From Casuarina equisetifolia (lineage: Eukaryota > Streptophyta > Magnoliopsida > Fagales > Casuarinaceae), in assembly GCA_028551475.1 (NCBI GenBank), contig CM052362.1, positions 17,032,021 through 17,096,020 on the forward strand: a stretch of DNA of 64,000 nucleotides, in the 5' to 3' direction. Positions 22,820 through 36,065 of the stretch are shown here, in pieces (positions within the stretch are counted from its first letter, which is position 1; every line of letters begins with the position of its first letter). The position numbers and the translations under genes are program-made. Below the pieces are notes generated by a model. That model searched no databases. It was not told where the DNA came from and worked only from the letters and a program-made list of their open reading frames with translations.

Positions 22820-25800
22820 TCAGACGAGCTGCACAACAGCAGCCACCCGCAAGGTCCCATTTTGGAGAAGATCATCAAGCTCATCAAATAAAAGAGCTGT
22901 TCGCCAACCCCATCCCTTAGGAGCTTTTGGTAAAAGAGTGCCTGTTTGTTTGAAGCTTCCAAACACCAAGACCTCCCTTTTTGAAGGACAAATCAACTGT
23001 ACAATGAACGGCATACAAACGCAGAATTAAACATGACAGTTGCAGAGAAGACGAGCAGTAATTAAGATAGACAGAGTTTTGTCCACTCGGATACCTGATA
23101 ACGGGCAGTAACCTTTTCTCGAGAGTCAACATACGTATGAACCTGCAAGACAAACCGTTAAAAACCAACTTCAATTTCTCAGCTGGTAGTTGAAAGTCAC
23201 GTGACCAGAATACAATAACAAAGATGCAATTCTTGTTGAAACGAGAACAGGAAAAAAATCGTTCACTATTTGATAAACTATCTCATATTAGTGAGGATTA
23301 AGGCTTACCTTTCTACGGGAATCAGTTATTTCTGCCTTCCGACGGTGAAGGAATAAACCTAAAGTGATTAATAAAATGCACTCAAGTAAGACAACGTCAT
23401 TTCTTTCAAAGAGCAATATGTTTCAATTTCTTCCAACTCTGATAAACAAAGAACGACATGTTTCCATGGTGGATCTGTATACAGTTTTGAAACATTACCC
23501 AGTGTTCGCCGTCCCTGAGGGTCTTCATCATTAAAAGCCTGAACACTGACCTAAAAATTCAAAGAAAGAGATAAAATCTGTTTCAGACAATTGAGGAGAG
23601 AAAGTCTGTTCTAAATTTGAACTTATATAAACATGACAACAAGCTGATATTCAAACACCTTCCATAAAGAACCAGCATAGAAAACTTCAGGAGAGTGCTT
23701 GACTTGGCCATCACTAAGCCTATTCACATCCTCAAATTGCACCCTGTAAATCAAGTAGAGAATTAAAGGGAGACATATTAGAAATTCTTAATTTTAGGAG
23801 TCAAAAGAAAAATAGGGAACAGAAGGAAAATGGATATTTAACTGGGAGCAATATTATAATGCAAATACAATAGAGCTGGCTGATTGACAATTGATCATAA
23901 TGCAGGCTAGTCAAAAAGCCAGTAATAAGAATTCAAGTACAAGCTTGAATTTCACCAAAACATAACTGCTACTGGTTGTGAGAAATAGGACAATCAAGCT
24001 CCAAAAGAAAGCAATGCAGAAAGAGAGTTCTGATCCTGAAGGAACTCAAGTATTCAGTTCAAAACCTTGACATAGAGACATCAGAAGGACAATCCTAGAA
24101 CAGCACCCAACAAGGAATAATATGGCACAGCTTTTTTATTGAATTCAGAAGATGCAATATCAGTTTTGAAACAAATTCAATCAGAACAAATATTCTAGAA
24201 ACACAATATTATTCTCAAAAGATATTAAATAAATAATCACAGCAGGAGGTCAAAATAAGTTACACCCAAAAGATCACGACATCCACAGCATGTAGAAGCC
24301 ATTCCCTTTTTAAGAGATTTTAAAATATAATATTAGGCCCAAAAACAATGACAATAGCAACTTAAAGCAAAATTATGTATTACCCAAAGCGAAAAGGAGG
24401 AAAGTGACTTAGAGGTGTTTTCATATCCAACAATATTGATGAACTGTTTGTGCCCTCCCACTCTATCCCAACATCATGCCCCTGTGATTCAAGCATCTGC
24501 ATAGGGGCAGTGCTTGTACTTGGAGCTGCAATGGAAGTTCCAGACGTTCTACTTTGCACATCCATTTCATACCCCGTCTCCACTTGCTCTCCATGAACAT
24601 TAGCTACGTTGCACCCTCCTCGGCTTAGACCAACCAAAGCTGTCAACCCATCTCCAGAAAGGTCCCCACCATGCTCAGCTCTTGCTTCTGAATCATCATT
24701 ACCAGGAGACTGCTGGCCATTTCTGTTGCCCATGCCAAATGGTACACGTGAAAAGACAAAACGTGTGGGAGGCCAAGTGCCTGCAGGCACAAATGTATTT
24801 CCACGTCCAATTCCAGCAAGTCCTTCATTCGGACCCCTAACATGCACACGTACAGGTCTAAAGGGGCCATTTCCTTCACCTTGAGCAGACTCAGCAACAT
24901 GTACATTCCCCATATTTCCAGGAGAAGTATGATCATGCTCTTGCATGTAATATGCAGTGGTTGGGAGCCCATGTGAAAATCTAAATTGCTGCCTACAAGT
25001 GCATAACATACCGGTGAGGCAGCAATTTTTGCATGTATCTGCACCAATTTCTTGCACCCGCTGGCTTAAAAGCATCTGCAATATAATGGGGGAAAAAAAA
25101 TCATCAATAAAAGATGTGAGCAATTATACATGCTTGTATCAGGAAAAGATTTCCAAACTTCAAATGGTGGGAAACATGCTTAGAGTACTTGCAGCAACAC
25201 TGCTAGCTTCATATAGTAGTACTTCTAGAAAACCTATAGTAATCATAGTATCCATAAGTTTCTCTGAAAAGGACATATATTCAGACAAAAAAAAATGGGC
25301 CAGGAGAACTGCCATGGGCCAAACTAAAAAATATTATCACCCGTCTATGTGTGGAACCACACTAGCAACACTGTAACAGGAAATGTGGACTCTTATAATT
25401 CCCCCATGGAATGCGTTAGTTATGCTAAAGGCCATAGAAACATTAAAAAGAATCAGACCTGTAGCCAAAGCCCATCATTTACAGCTTTGCATGGGAACCC
25501 CAATTCTTCAAGGTGCTTTCTCACGTTTAAAAGTGCTTCAAATGACATGTTGCAATACAAGAGAGAGCCACCTTCAAATATATTAACAAATGCATCATAT
25601 TCCTCCCCACGGACACCACAGTTCCCCCTAGCATAACCCTTTAGCTGTCTCTTGCCCACAACCCTCCCACCCCATGAAAGAGCAGGCATGCCACATCTCT
25701 CCCAATCATTCATCACAAGCCCATCAATGGAAGAGTTGATTGAAGAGCAATGTCTTGATTGGTCCCTGGCAAGCCAGCTATTGTTATTCAGATGGTAGCA

Positions 25801-28764
25801 AGGGCCTTCTTCAGATGGCCCTTCCATAGCCATTCCAGTTGTCCCCAGTCCACTTGATCTAGTGCCGATTGACATTTCGGCATAGGAACATGAGGTTCTA
25901 ATTCCATCTACGCCTGTGAATGTGGGAGTTGATGATGAAGGCCCTTCAATGTTGCAGGGATACCTTGTATCCAAATTCAGCTGAGAGTATGCAGTTTCTT
26001 GCACCTCTTTTTTAGAATGGGAAACTCCAGTTTGGGAATCAACCACAGAGTCTGCAAGCTCAAGTAGAAGATTATGTGCAGTATTATGGCCTTCGAGGTC
26101 ATGTTGTAAACTTAAGCATCCCAATTCAGATTCCAGCATTTGATGAGTGCAGCTATCGATTGAACTTTTTCCCTTAGCTCGAGGAGAATCAGAGTGACTA
26201 TCTGTTCCCATATGACAACCACAACTTCCTTGCTCAGAATGTTCTGCCTTGCAGCAGGAGCCTTTTGCAAGAAACGTGTACAATGCCAGTTCAAACCTTT
26301 TGATCAAAAAAGAAACATGGTGTTATCCATCTTTATGGGAACTCAAGCTGTAATCCACAAAAATCAGAGGCTGTCAGTGGCTCTTACCGTTTTTCTTCAC
26401 TAGGCACCCACAACTCATCTGAGGTCAACAATGCATGTAAGGTTTGAGATGAAAGTTTTGGAACCACCTACACACAACAGTACAATGCAGATAGCAAGTT
26501 AACTAAACAAAAACCAGAAACTTTTACTGAACAATGAAGTTGAAATTTAAATGATATGAATAAGTTTTAAATCAAGTTTCAAATGAAGAGATAGAAAAGA
26601 TAGGAAAGAGGACATCCTGCAGCTCAGAAAAATGACATAAATTGCATATGTGAAGGAAGTTCAATTATGTGACATCTAAAGCAGAGGATTGTGTAGATTC
26701 CTTAAAACATTTACTAAAATCAAGACATATTGTATCCAAAGATGAAATAAAGACAAGAGGCGGCTTTTTTTTTTTTGGATCAAAATTCATCATAATTAAT
26801 GATGCTTAACATTATCCTACAACATTTCTTATAAAAAAAGATACTTAGTTGTCTTACCTTTCCTCATCATCCTATTTCATATTTGTTACCAGAAAAATAT
26901 ATAATCCCAAGTCAAAATGGTGAAAGAAACGGTGTAACCATCCAAAACAACAAGCTGCAACCGCATATTTATATTCATCAGTACCTCTTTCAACTCCATG
27001 GAGCCGCTTTGACAAAGGTAACCCCAGCAAGCATTTCTCACTTGCTCTCCATGTTTGCCATAATCCTGGCTTTCTGCAAAAACCTAAATCACAAGTAAAC
27101 AGTGTCAGTAACTCAAACAGACTCGTAGCATATAGTAGTATTAGGTAACTACAGTGGCTCCACAAGCATCTTGAACCTGATATGCTAGGAAGTTTGAAGT
27201 CCATAATTCGGATATGATAAAGTCCGTGCAAATAGCACACAAATCCTGCCAAGGAAACATCAACGTAAAAACAAAATGAAGATAGAAAGTGCTTGCCACT
27301 CCACAGGGAAAGAAAAAGATGCAGTTCTCATTGCAAATAACACATTACCTGAAGGTCAAGAAAAGAAGCAGCAGCGAGAACTCGAAATGCATTGTTATCA
27401 TTAAGCTGTGGGTGGTGCCCATAAAGGTATGCCAATGCCATTGCAATTGCTTCGCTATTAACATTCTTATCATCCACCTGTAAGGTCACAATTGGAGCAT
27501 TGGCTTCTTTCCAGGGACCATGAAGCATGTTCCTGCCATCCACATTAGATATCAGGAAATGACGCTGAAGATTGTTGCATGTAAGGAAATAGACCACTAA
27601 AAATAGCATACATCAATAAAGGTTTAGCTACGCAAAACCAATTTCCTCATTAAACTATAACATAAAGATCCTTCAGATTTTTGCAATCACTCCGCGGTAG
27701 TTTTTGGAAAACCTCACTATTCCTTTTTAATTAAATAGCTCAAATTGTTAGGTTTTTTAAAACTCCGATGTAAAACTGCCCTCAAAAATCTAAAAGATCC
27801 TAATCCAAAACCACTAAGCAAAGAGGAGCGTTTCATCCTTGTTTTTTAATATCTAATAGAGGAGGGGGACGATGAGATACCAAATTTCTTAAGCTCCCAT
27901 TCCATCCTAGCTAAGTGCGTTTCTTTCCTGCAACCTATTTATCCTCCAGCCTCTCCCTTCATCTAATTCTCTTTTCCACAATTTTACAAGCATTAACCCC
28001 AAAACAAAATCTTACTCCTAGAATTCTAAAGGACGACCTAAAGCTCTATATTACACTAAATTTGGACAGACTAGAGATATTTCTCCAAATTATCCACATT
28101 TTTCTCCTAAAAATAACCTAAAACCTAAAATTTCACTTTTTCTTCTTCAATATCTACAAGCAAGGCCAACCAAATTAACCGACTATTATAGAAAAACAAT
28201 GACCAAGAGCAAGCATTTGCATAAATCCAAACCATATACTTCCAAGAATCCTACAGTCGCAGTTTACATTAATTTGTTAGGTTAAGATTTTTCACCAAAC
28301 CATACAACTTTTTTCCCTGAGATCAATCCAAACCGCAACGATAACAGTTTCTCCAACATATACAGCCAGTTGCAACAAAACAAGCATGAAAAGGCGTAAG
28401 GCCCCACGTTTTCCCAAAATCACCCTCGAAGGCTAACCGGATTGCGCCAATTACGATCAGTCCAAGAGGAGAACTCGACTAGAAACTAAAATGAGGTTTG
28501 AACGAACCTGAAATAGGAGCTACGAGAGAGAACGAGGCGATGGAGATGGTAGGTGGAGCCCATGGCCTGGACGACAACGTCGGAGAACAAACCAGTGATG
28601 AAGCCCTCGAGCTGGATGTGTTCGCAGAGCGAGGCAAGGTTGCAGTCAAGAGCGCGCAGCTCGTTGCTGGTCCGGTCGTTGTCGGAGTGCGGCTGCGACG
28701 GCTGAACCGTCATTTTCAGCTGAGGCCCAAAAGCATGGGCCGGCGTCGAGTACTGGGGTTCCAT
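22820..28764 (-). CDS. BTB/POZ domain protein, 12 exons
   Basis: Exons (gene order): 28764-28508, 27532-27349, 27245-27177, 27083-26985, 26467-26388, 26296-25459, 25075-24384, 23743-23659, 23550-23499, 23358-23309, 23142-23095, 22996-22820. All junctions are GT-AG and phases agree, giving about 876 residues. The BTB fold spans exons 1-2 (FSDVVVQAMGSTYHLHRLVL, then NMLHGPWKEA and AIAMALAYLYGHHP). A BACK-like helical region follows (exons 3-6), then a low-complexity Ser/Gly region in exons 6-7 with a CKNC-type cysteine cluster. The C-terminal region (exons 8-12) has no domain I can name. BTB proteins commonly dimerise and serve as CUL3 ligase adaptors; that role is inferred. The start at 28764 (MEPQYSTPAHAF) is preferred over an in-frame ATG at 28899. 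A partial broken copy lies at 17439-19833. Confidence 0.88.
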
Positions 28765-30613
28765 CGTCACCAGGACCTGCCGTTTGGAGATTTCCGATTG
28801 ATTGCTTTTGGAAATGGAGTTCAGTTGCGGATCAAAGCCATTGTAGCCGAATGCCCTAAAGAGAATGGGTTCTTCGTGTAATAAGGCTCTTAATGGCAAC
28901 TACTGGGTTTTCCACCACGCTTACAGTACTCTTTTTCTATTTTTGGCTACGTAATTTAGTCTTCATAAATTCAATTGTTATATAACAAAATCATGACCTT
29001 CTAATTTAATTAAAATATAATTCCAATAAAAATAACATTAGTATATGCCCGATACATTTCTTAACAAGAAAAATCGGACGCATCAAATTATATTTATCTT
29101 TTTAAAAAAATTGTTTTCGTGTTCGTTTGATTTGTAGAGAAAATGGCGGTCTACTGGTCCATAATTTTGATGAACAACACCTTGCAACCTAGACTAACGC
29201 AGGGTGGAGGAGGCAGACAGAAAATGGCAGCATAACCGACGAGAAAGACAGCGATCAATGGTCACGGTGCAGAAGCCATCAAATCCAAGAGTAGGAGGAA
29301 GAGGGAGGTGCAATGGTCGATCGTTTTGGTGGCGCATTATGGTTTGGCCTTCAAAGAGTCATTTTCCCAAAACCTCTCGGCCCCTGTAATTTCGGCCTAC
29401 TTGAGCGCACCAAACGGCAATTGAGGCCTGCACTTCGGGTTTCGGCTCAAGAGCCCAGAGTTTATATTGGGCCCAAAAGATACTGTTCCCGATCCCACGC
29501 ACACCTCCGTCTCTGTTGAGCTGCTCTTGAGCTACTCCAGGCGCCCTTCTCAGCCTCCATCCCTCGCTTTCTGTATCTTCCCTGCCCCACTAACCATCTC
29601 ACCCAGGTGCATTCCTTCTAATTCCGCCTGGCAAAGATTGTCCTGATATGTAAGTTTGGACCATTTTCTACGTCATTTTACTCTAAACTTTATCAAACAG
29701 CTTCAAACAGCTCCATTTGTTGAATCTCATTTTTGAGTGCTATCGGAACTCTCGGAAATTCGATGATGGTGAATGGATATTGAAAATTTTTTCTGCTTTG
29801 ATGCCCTTATAGTCCTTGTTCAGAAAATTAAGCTGTGCAATGATTTTTATGCTTTACGTACTTCATTAAGTTCTTCATTTAATCACTTAGTGTCGCATCG
29901 GTGAGTCTGTGCACCTACGTTTTTTTTTTTTTTCCTTTCTAATCACTGTTACTGTCTTTTAAAGTCGCGCAAGGTCAGTGCTTTTCTGTTCATTTTTGGG
30001 GTTTCTTGTTATGATTTAATTCAGACAATTGCACTCAGGTTTCTTTAGCCGTTGTGTGAGTTTTACATTTTCGAAATATTTTCGCTTTCAGTTGAGGAAA
30101 TTTTGCTTCATTTCTAATTGTCTCTATGATATGTCATATTCTTGTCAAAAATTACGATGTAGTGGTCACTCGCTATGATTTAGTGCATTCTTGCTTTGTG
30201 GCAATTGGAGCGTCAGTTCCCATGCGTTCTGCATTTCGTGGCTTTTCTATGACATAGCTGAACTGTTAATTTTTTATTGTAGATCCAGATAGTTTATTGT
30301 AGAAGCCCCGACATGCAGACAGCGAAGACGCTCTTAATGAACCAAGGTGAGGTGGACTTCAGTTGGTTCTCAATTGTTGGTTAATTGTAGGGATTCTTTT
30401 TATGTATGTTTTCAATGCTTTTGTCTTCCATGATATTCCTCGTTCCGTACTTTTCATTATATGTTCATTAATCAATTTTTGGGCTGAATGGTTAAAACAT
30501 GTTCATATGCACGACTCTAGTAGCTAAACTAGTTGATGTTTGGACATTTTTTAGACTTTGTTGGTTACAGCATGAAGGGGAATTAGTTTTGTGACTATCT
30601 AATAGTTCACCTT
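28765..30613. promoter_or_regulatory. Divergent promoter region between BTB and PPR genes
   Basis: This 1.8-kb interval separates the divergent BTB (-) and PPR (+) genes, so it must contain both promoters and 5' untranslated regions. T-rich tracts (for example near 29920) and a possible first PPR exon with ATG at 30313 and donor AAG/GTGAGG at 30342-30343 suggest a spliced 5' leader. I cannot assign specific elements. Confidence 0.45.
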
Positions 30614-33451
30614 TTGGAACTGTTAACCAACAGTAGGGTGCTTCCTAATGGCTGTTTCTCCCCCAACAAGAGGCCTAGGACTGGAATTTCTAGAGTTATC
30701 ATATCTTATTTCATCTTTCCTTGTCCATCTTCTTATAGTTTTACATTTAGCTGCTTATTTTGTGGTGCTGCAGCTTTAATCTATCACATTGATTTGAACT
30801 GCTGTCACCTTTATACATGTTCTAAGAAGTTCTCACCCTCATTTAATGGGCCTTCTTCTGAGCTGGATGGGAAAGTCATTCCGTTTGTCAATGGGGCTAC
30901 TCAAGAAAATTCAAGAAAAGTCGAGGGTGTGAGACAATTAGTGAATGATGTGTGCCATATCTTGGAGAGTAGTACATGGGGACCTGCCCTGGAGAATGCT
31001 CTGTCTTTACTAGATGAAAAACCTCAACCAGAGCTAGTTATTGGAGTCTTGAGAAGGCTGAAGGATGTTAATCTAGCAGTAAATTATTTTCGGTGGGCCG
31101 AAAGAAAAACTGACCAGGCACATTGTCCTGAAGCATACAATTCACTTCTTATGGCTATGGCTAAGAGTAGAAAGTTCGACTGCTTGGAAGAGATTCTGGA
31201 AGAAATGAGTATTGCAGGAATTGGTCCATCTAATTACACATGTGTCGAGTTAGTGTTAAGCAGCATCAAGTCGCAAAATCTTAGAGAAGCATTTGATCTA
31301 ATACAAACCATGAGGAGGTTAAAATTTCGCCCTGCATTTTCAGCTTATACAAATCTGATAGGCGCTCTGGCTGCAGTTAATGAATGTGACATCATGCTCA
31401 CTCTTTTTCGTCAAATGCAGGAGCTAGGTTATGAAGTAACTGTGCATTTATTTACAACTGTAATTCGTGTATTTGCTAGGGAGGGTCGGGTTGATGCTGC
31501 TCTCTCTCTGTTGGAAGAGATGAAGAGCAACTCTTTTGAAGCTGACATTGTTCTTTATAATGTCTGCATAGATTGTTTTGGCAAGGTTGGGAAGGTAGAT
31601 ATGGCCTGGAAGTTCTTTCATGAGATGAAAGCACATGGATTGGTGCCAGATGATGTGACATACACTAGCATGACTGGGGTTCTGTGCAAAGCTGATAGAC
31701 TTGAGGAAGCTGTGGAGCTATTTGAACAGATGGATAGCTGCAGGAAGGTACCTTGTGCATATGCTTATAACACCATGATCATGGGTTATGGCTTAGCTGG
31801 AAAGTTTGATGAAGCATATAGTTTACTTGAGAGGCAAAAGCAAAAGGGATGCATTCCAAGTGTGATTGCATATAATTGCATTCTTACTTGCCTTGGGAAG
31901 AAGGGGAGGGTAGAAGAGGCATTGAGGATCTTTGAGGAGATGAAAAAGGATGCAGTGCCCAACCTTTCTACTTATAATATTCTAATAGAAATGCTTTGCA
32001 AGGCAGGAAATCTTGAAGCTGCTCTGGGTGCCCGTGATGCCATGGAAAGAGCTGGTTTGTTTCCCAATGTTATGACTGTCAACATAATGATTGATCGACT
32101 TTGCAAAGCTCAAAAACTGGATGAAGCTTGTACTATATTCGAAGGAATGGATCATAAAGTTTGCACCCCGAATGCATTTACATTTTGTTCTCTTATTGAT
32201 GGCTTGGGCAGAAACGGCAGAATGGATGACGCCTACAGGCTATATGAAAAGATGTCAGATTCTAATCAGATTCCAAATGCTATTGTTTATACATCGCTTA
32301 TTAGGAACTTCTTTAAATGTGGAAGGAAGGAGGATGGTCATAAGATATACAAAGAAATGGTATGTAGTGGCTGTTCTCCTGACCTAATGCTGCTTAACAC
32401 TTACATGGATTGTGTATTCAAAGCTGGCGAAGTTGAGAAAGGTAGGGCTTTGTTTGAGGAGATAAAGGCTCGAGGACTCATTCCAGATGTTTGGAGTTAT
32501 TCAATCCTAATTCGTGGCCTTGTGAAAGCTGGTTTTGCAAATGAAACGTATCAATTGTTCTATGCAATGAAGGAGCAAGGCTGTGTTTTGGACACCCGTG
32601 CTTACAACATTGTCATTGATGGATTCTGCAAGTCTGGTAAGGTTAACAAAGCATATCAACTTTTGGAGGAAATGACCACAAAGGGACACCAGCCAACTGT
32701 TGTTACATATGGTTCTGTTATTGATGGGCTTGCAAAGATTGATCGGCTTGATGAAGCATACATGCTGTTTGAAGAAGCTAAGTCCAAAGGAATAGAGTTA
32801 AATGTGGTGATATATAGTAGTCTTATTGATGGGTTTGGAAAGGTGGGTAGAATTGATGAAGCATATCTTATCCTTGAAGAGTTGATGCAGAAAGGTTTGA
32901 CCCCAAACGTATACACATGGAATTGCTTGCTTGATGCCCTTGTGAAGGCAGAAGAAATCAGTGAAGCCCTTGTCTGCTTTCAGTCGTTGAAGGATTTGAA
33001 ATGTACTCCCAACCACATAACTTACAGCATTCTCATTAATGGTCTTTGTAGGATTAGAAAATTTAATAAGGCCTTTGTCTTCTGGCAAGATATGCAGAAG
33101 CAAGGGTTGAAGCCCAACACAGTCACCTATACCACCATGATCTCAGGACTGGCAAAGGCTGGAAATATAGCCGATGCTAATAGGCTGTTTGAGAGGTTTA
33201 AAGCAAGTGGGGGCATACCAGATTCTGCTAGTTATAATGCTATGATAGAAGGGTTAAGCAATTGTCATAGGGCGATGGATGCATATGCCCTTTTTGAGGA
33301 AACTCGATCAAAAGGTTGTAATATTCATGCCAAAACGTGTGTTGTCCTTCTAGATGCATTACATAAGGCTGAATGCCTTGAGCAGGCAGCAATTGTGGGT
33401 GCAGTGTTGAGGGAAATGGCAAAGTCTCAACATGCTTCAAGATCCTGGTAA
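30614..33451 (+). CDS. P-class pentatricopeptide repeat protein (At3g06920 type)
   Basis: An open frame of up to 945 codons, ending AAIVGAVLREMAKSQHASRSW. From about residue 170 onward it is an almost uninterrupted array of 35-residue PPR motifs (YNxLIxGLCKxGxxxEAxxLFEEMxxxGxxPD pattern), around 20 in number, with no E, DYW or PLS features. It is thus P-class, the type that binds organellar RNA and affects its stability, splicing or translation. The order and sequence of repeats closely resemble Arabidopsis At3g06920. The first about 70 codons are uncertain: residues 25-70 look like translated intron, and an upstream exon at 30313 may supply the real targeting peptide. Usual length of the homologue is about 870 residues. 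Confidence 0.9.
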   Translation: MELLTNSRVLPNGCFSPNKRPRTGISRVIISYFIFPCPSSYSFTFSCLFCGAAALIYHIDLNCCHLYTCSKKFSPSFNGPSSELDGKVIPFVNGATQENSRKVEGVRQLVNDVCHILESSTWGPALENALSLLDEKPQPELVIGVLRRLKDVNLAVNYFRWAERKTDQAHCPEAYNSLLMAMAKSRKFDCLEEILEEMSIAGIGPSNYTCVELVLSSIKSQNLREAFDLIQTMRRLKFRPAFSAYTNLIGALAAVNECDIMLTLFRQMQELGYEVTVHLFTTVIRVFAREGRVDAALSLLEEMKSNSFEADIVLYNVCIDCFGKVGKVDMAWKFFHEMKAHGLVPDDVTYTSMTGVLCKADRLEEAVELFEQMDSCRKVPCAYAYNTMIMGYGLAGKFDEAYSLLERQKQKGCIPSVIAYNCILTCLGKKGRVEEALRIFEEMKKDAVPNLSTYNILIEMLCKAGNLEAALGARDAMERAGLFPNVMTVNIMIDRLCKAQKLDEACTIFEGMDHKVCTPNAFTFCSLIDGLGRNGRMDDAYRLYEKMSDSNQIPNAIVYTSLIRNFFKCGRKEDGHKIYKEMVCSGCSPDLMLLNTYMDCVFKAGEVEKGRALFEEIKARGLIPDVWSYSILIRGLVKAGFANETYQLFYAMKEQGCVLDTRAYNIVIDGFCKSGKVNKAYQLLEEMTTKGHQPTVVTYGSVIDGLAKIDRLDEAYMLFEEAKSKGIELNVVIYSSLIDGFGKVGRIDEAYLILEELMQKGLTPNVYTWNCLLDALVKAEEISEALVCFQSLKDLKCTPNHITYSILINGLCRIRKFNKAFVFWQDMQKQGLKPNTVTYTTMISGLAKAGNIADANRLFERFKASGGIPDSASYNAMIEGLSNCHRAMDAYALFEETRSKGCNIHAKTCVVLLDALHKAECLEQAAIVGAVLREMAKSQHASRSW

Positions 33452-36065
33452 TGTTTTGGGAGAAAAAATAGCAGGGGTGAGGTGGAAGATTCAGAGTAGC
33501 GGTGATGCCATAAGATTTCATTCTCATCTTGCGAATGTGGTAATTTGTGGAACCGAGAGAGTTCCGTCCATGAAGATTCTTCATTGCATCACTTCCTTCA
33601 TAGGGCTGAAGATGCTCCTATCTGAGGTGATTTTCTTTCTAATTAGTAGCCAGTGAAGTTGGATTTACAAATGAATCTCTGCTGCAATAACCTTTTAAAC
33701 TGAAGAAAATTATGGGCACCCTTCTTATAGCTCCATTTAAATTTTAATTCAGTGGCAATGCCTTAAATGGGTAAAATCTTGTGAGTTCAAAACATGTGAT
33801 GCGAAGAAACTGGAAACAGCGTAAATAACTCAATTTTCTAACTTTGTCATGGCTTGATTTTTGGTTGTTAATTTTTTAACCCAATCCCCAAAAAATTGGC
33901 CAAACCTTGTGCAATGTGTAATCAAATTATCACTTGTTGGTAAGTGAAGTACCTCCAGTGAAGAGGAGGGGAGGGAGAGACTGCAGAGTACCATAGCAGC
34001 AAAATTGAAAATGCCTGTTCTCCTGAATTCCTACATATAAAGTCCTACATATAAAGTCCTACATATGATTCTACTTGCTGACGCAAATAGAAATTTTAAT
34101 GGTTTCCCATTCATGATCTGAATCCTTTGTCAACGTTTATGTGATTTTCCTGGTGACCATTTGGATTGATGATTAATGGCTTCAGGCACAAGAATTAATG
34201 TTGAGCATGGGTGCATATGTCAAACTTGATGTGGATTCGTGGGTGTTGGCTGCTTGTGAGATTGGATAATGCTTCACTTTTCAGTGCTCCAGTAACTGAG
34301 CAGAATACAGTTCGTGTATGGATTGCATGGAAGCATGTCTCTACATCTCCTTGGACACCATGGAACCTGGTGCAGGGGATGCTTACACATATGGTCTATT
34401 CATTGATTTCTCAACAATACCCCCAATAATTGTCGAGGTAATCTTATGCTCTTTTGGCCTAGTATTTTGGATGTTTTAACCAGCTGCTCTTTGTTGTATT
34501 TGTACGTTCAAATACCATAGGAAGATAAAAGCTATAGGAAGCTTTCTGAGTTCTACATGTGAGTAGTGTACACTACGGTGATTTCTCTTATACATGGCAG
34601 ACCAAGCTATTTTTTGGGGCTACTCTTCATACTGGAAATTAATTTCCAGCTTGGCCCATAACAGCACATATATCCTTAATGGTTTTCTACCAACCTAGTC
34701 ATTCATGTGGTTAAAATTTTGCATATAGCAATGCAACTGGATTTTATATGGCATAGTTATTTTGTTCCTTTTGTGTGTTCTGAATGCTTGGGAGGAGCAT
34801 ACAAGAATGACTCTGGGACTGTCATTTTTCAGCCTTAGTGATTAAAAGAAAGATTTACCGACCTTAAAAATTGTGCTTGTTTTCCTTGGCGCAATGTTTT
34901 GGCACTTTGCTGTAAAAATATGTAGCTACAATAACCTGGCAGAACAGGAACCAAAGATTTAGTTGTTGCTCCATCTCCGAGGGGTTGTGGTAAATGCTAT
35001 CCAGGTCTTCCTGGAGAATAAATCGACGTGGATGTGTCCTTAAGGTTAAGTTTTGGGCTAGGAGGCCCGTTTATTTTAGTCCCCTGTGTTGTTTACGTAA
35101 AATGCAATCATCGTAATTTTTCTTTCAAGTAGACGTGGGTTGGTAATGATTCTGCTGATACGATGTTCAAGTTGCCCCGCAAGCCAAGCATCCTTTGCCG
35201 CCTATGTTTTCTCCTGTGCCCTGTGAGGTCGGATGCCATCTTTATGTAAGATAGCATGGCCCATTGGAGAATATTTGAACAACAAGCTTAACAATTTAAA
35301 AAGAAATGGTTTAAACTCTTCTCCAAGTTCATGTGGCTAAAAGTTAAGTGCTTATTTTTCAGAACATTCATATACAGGAACAGGGGGAGAATAAAATGAG
35401 TGTTTATCATTTTCTTTTTCTTTTGGCAAGAAATCATCTGGAATTTGATTCCAATACTCGGACAACAAAGAAGAAAACTTCAAGGACCACCTTTATGTCC
35501 TTAATTATAGCAGTAATTTGCACAAGCCTTTGTTAATTCGTTAGTACTTGGAGAGATTTCCAACACAAGTGACTGAGATTCTTCGAGTCTTCTCTCTTTA
35601 ATAAATTTCCTAAAATTCCCATTTCTCCCTCTCTCCATGAAAAAAAAAAATCATGGCAGTAAAAACAACGTGCCCAGTGGTAAAAGATAAAATGAATCGT
35701 CTTACTGTTCCCGCGCCCTCACAAATTTGTGAGTTTGAGAATCCGGCAAAGATCACGCGCGTCCCAAAAGTGAAAAGGAAAAACGCCACGTGTCCCAACT
35801 AAATTCAAATGAAGGGGCTGCTGATTTTCAACCGCAGGCTTGGGTATGTGACCGTTACCGAAAACTCTCCAACGTCTCTTTTTCACAGCTTTACAGAATT
35901 TGAATTTTAAAACAAGAAATTATGAACTTTTTATACCAGACTAGGTACGATATATACTTTCCATCAAAAAACCCCCACTTCCCACCCTGTGAAACCTCTT
36001 TAAAGCCAACACTTCATTCCGATCTGTCCCCTTGTACTCTTTCTACAGATCTCACTTCAACAACA
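33452..36065. other. PPR 3' region and intergenic DNA
   Basis: The first few hundred bases are presumably the PPR 3' untranslated region. The rest has no recognisable gene. A short tandem repeat with a 14-bp unit is at 34030-34067 (about 2.7 copies). Short open frames near 34211 and 35348 resemble nothing I know and are probably chance. Confidence 0.5.

Noticed and set aside
24643-25047. 134-codon minus-strand frame and other frames overlapping BTB exon 7
   Set aside because: Out-of-frame shadows of the exon; the true frame shows splice-consistent phases and the expected product.
34190-34440. Possible extra exon downstream of the PPR gene
   Set aside because: A short open stretch with no recognisable similarity and no convincing splice partner; may be spliced 3' untranslated sequence but cannot be supported.
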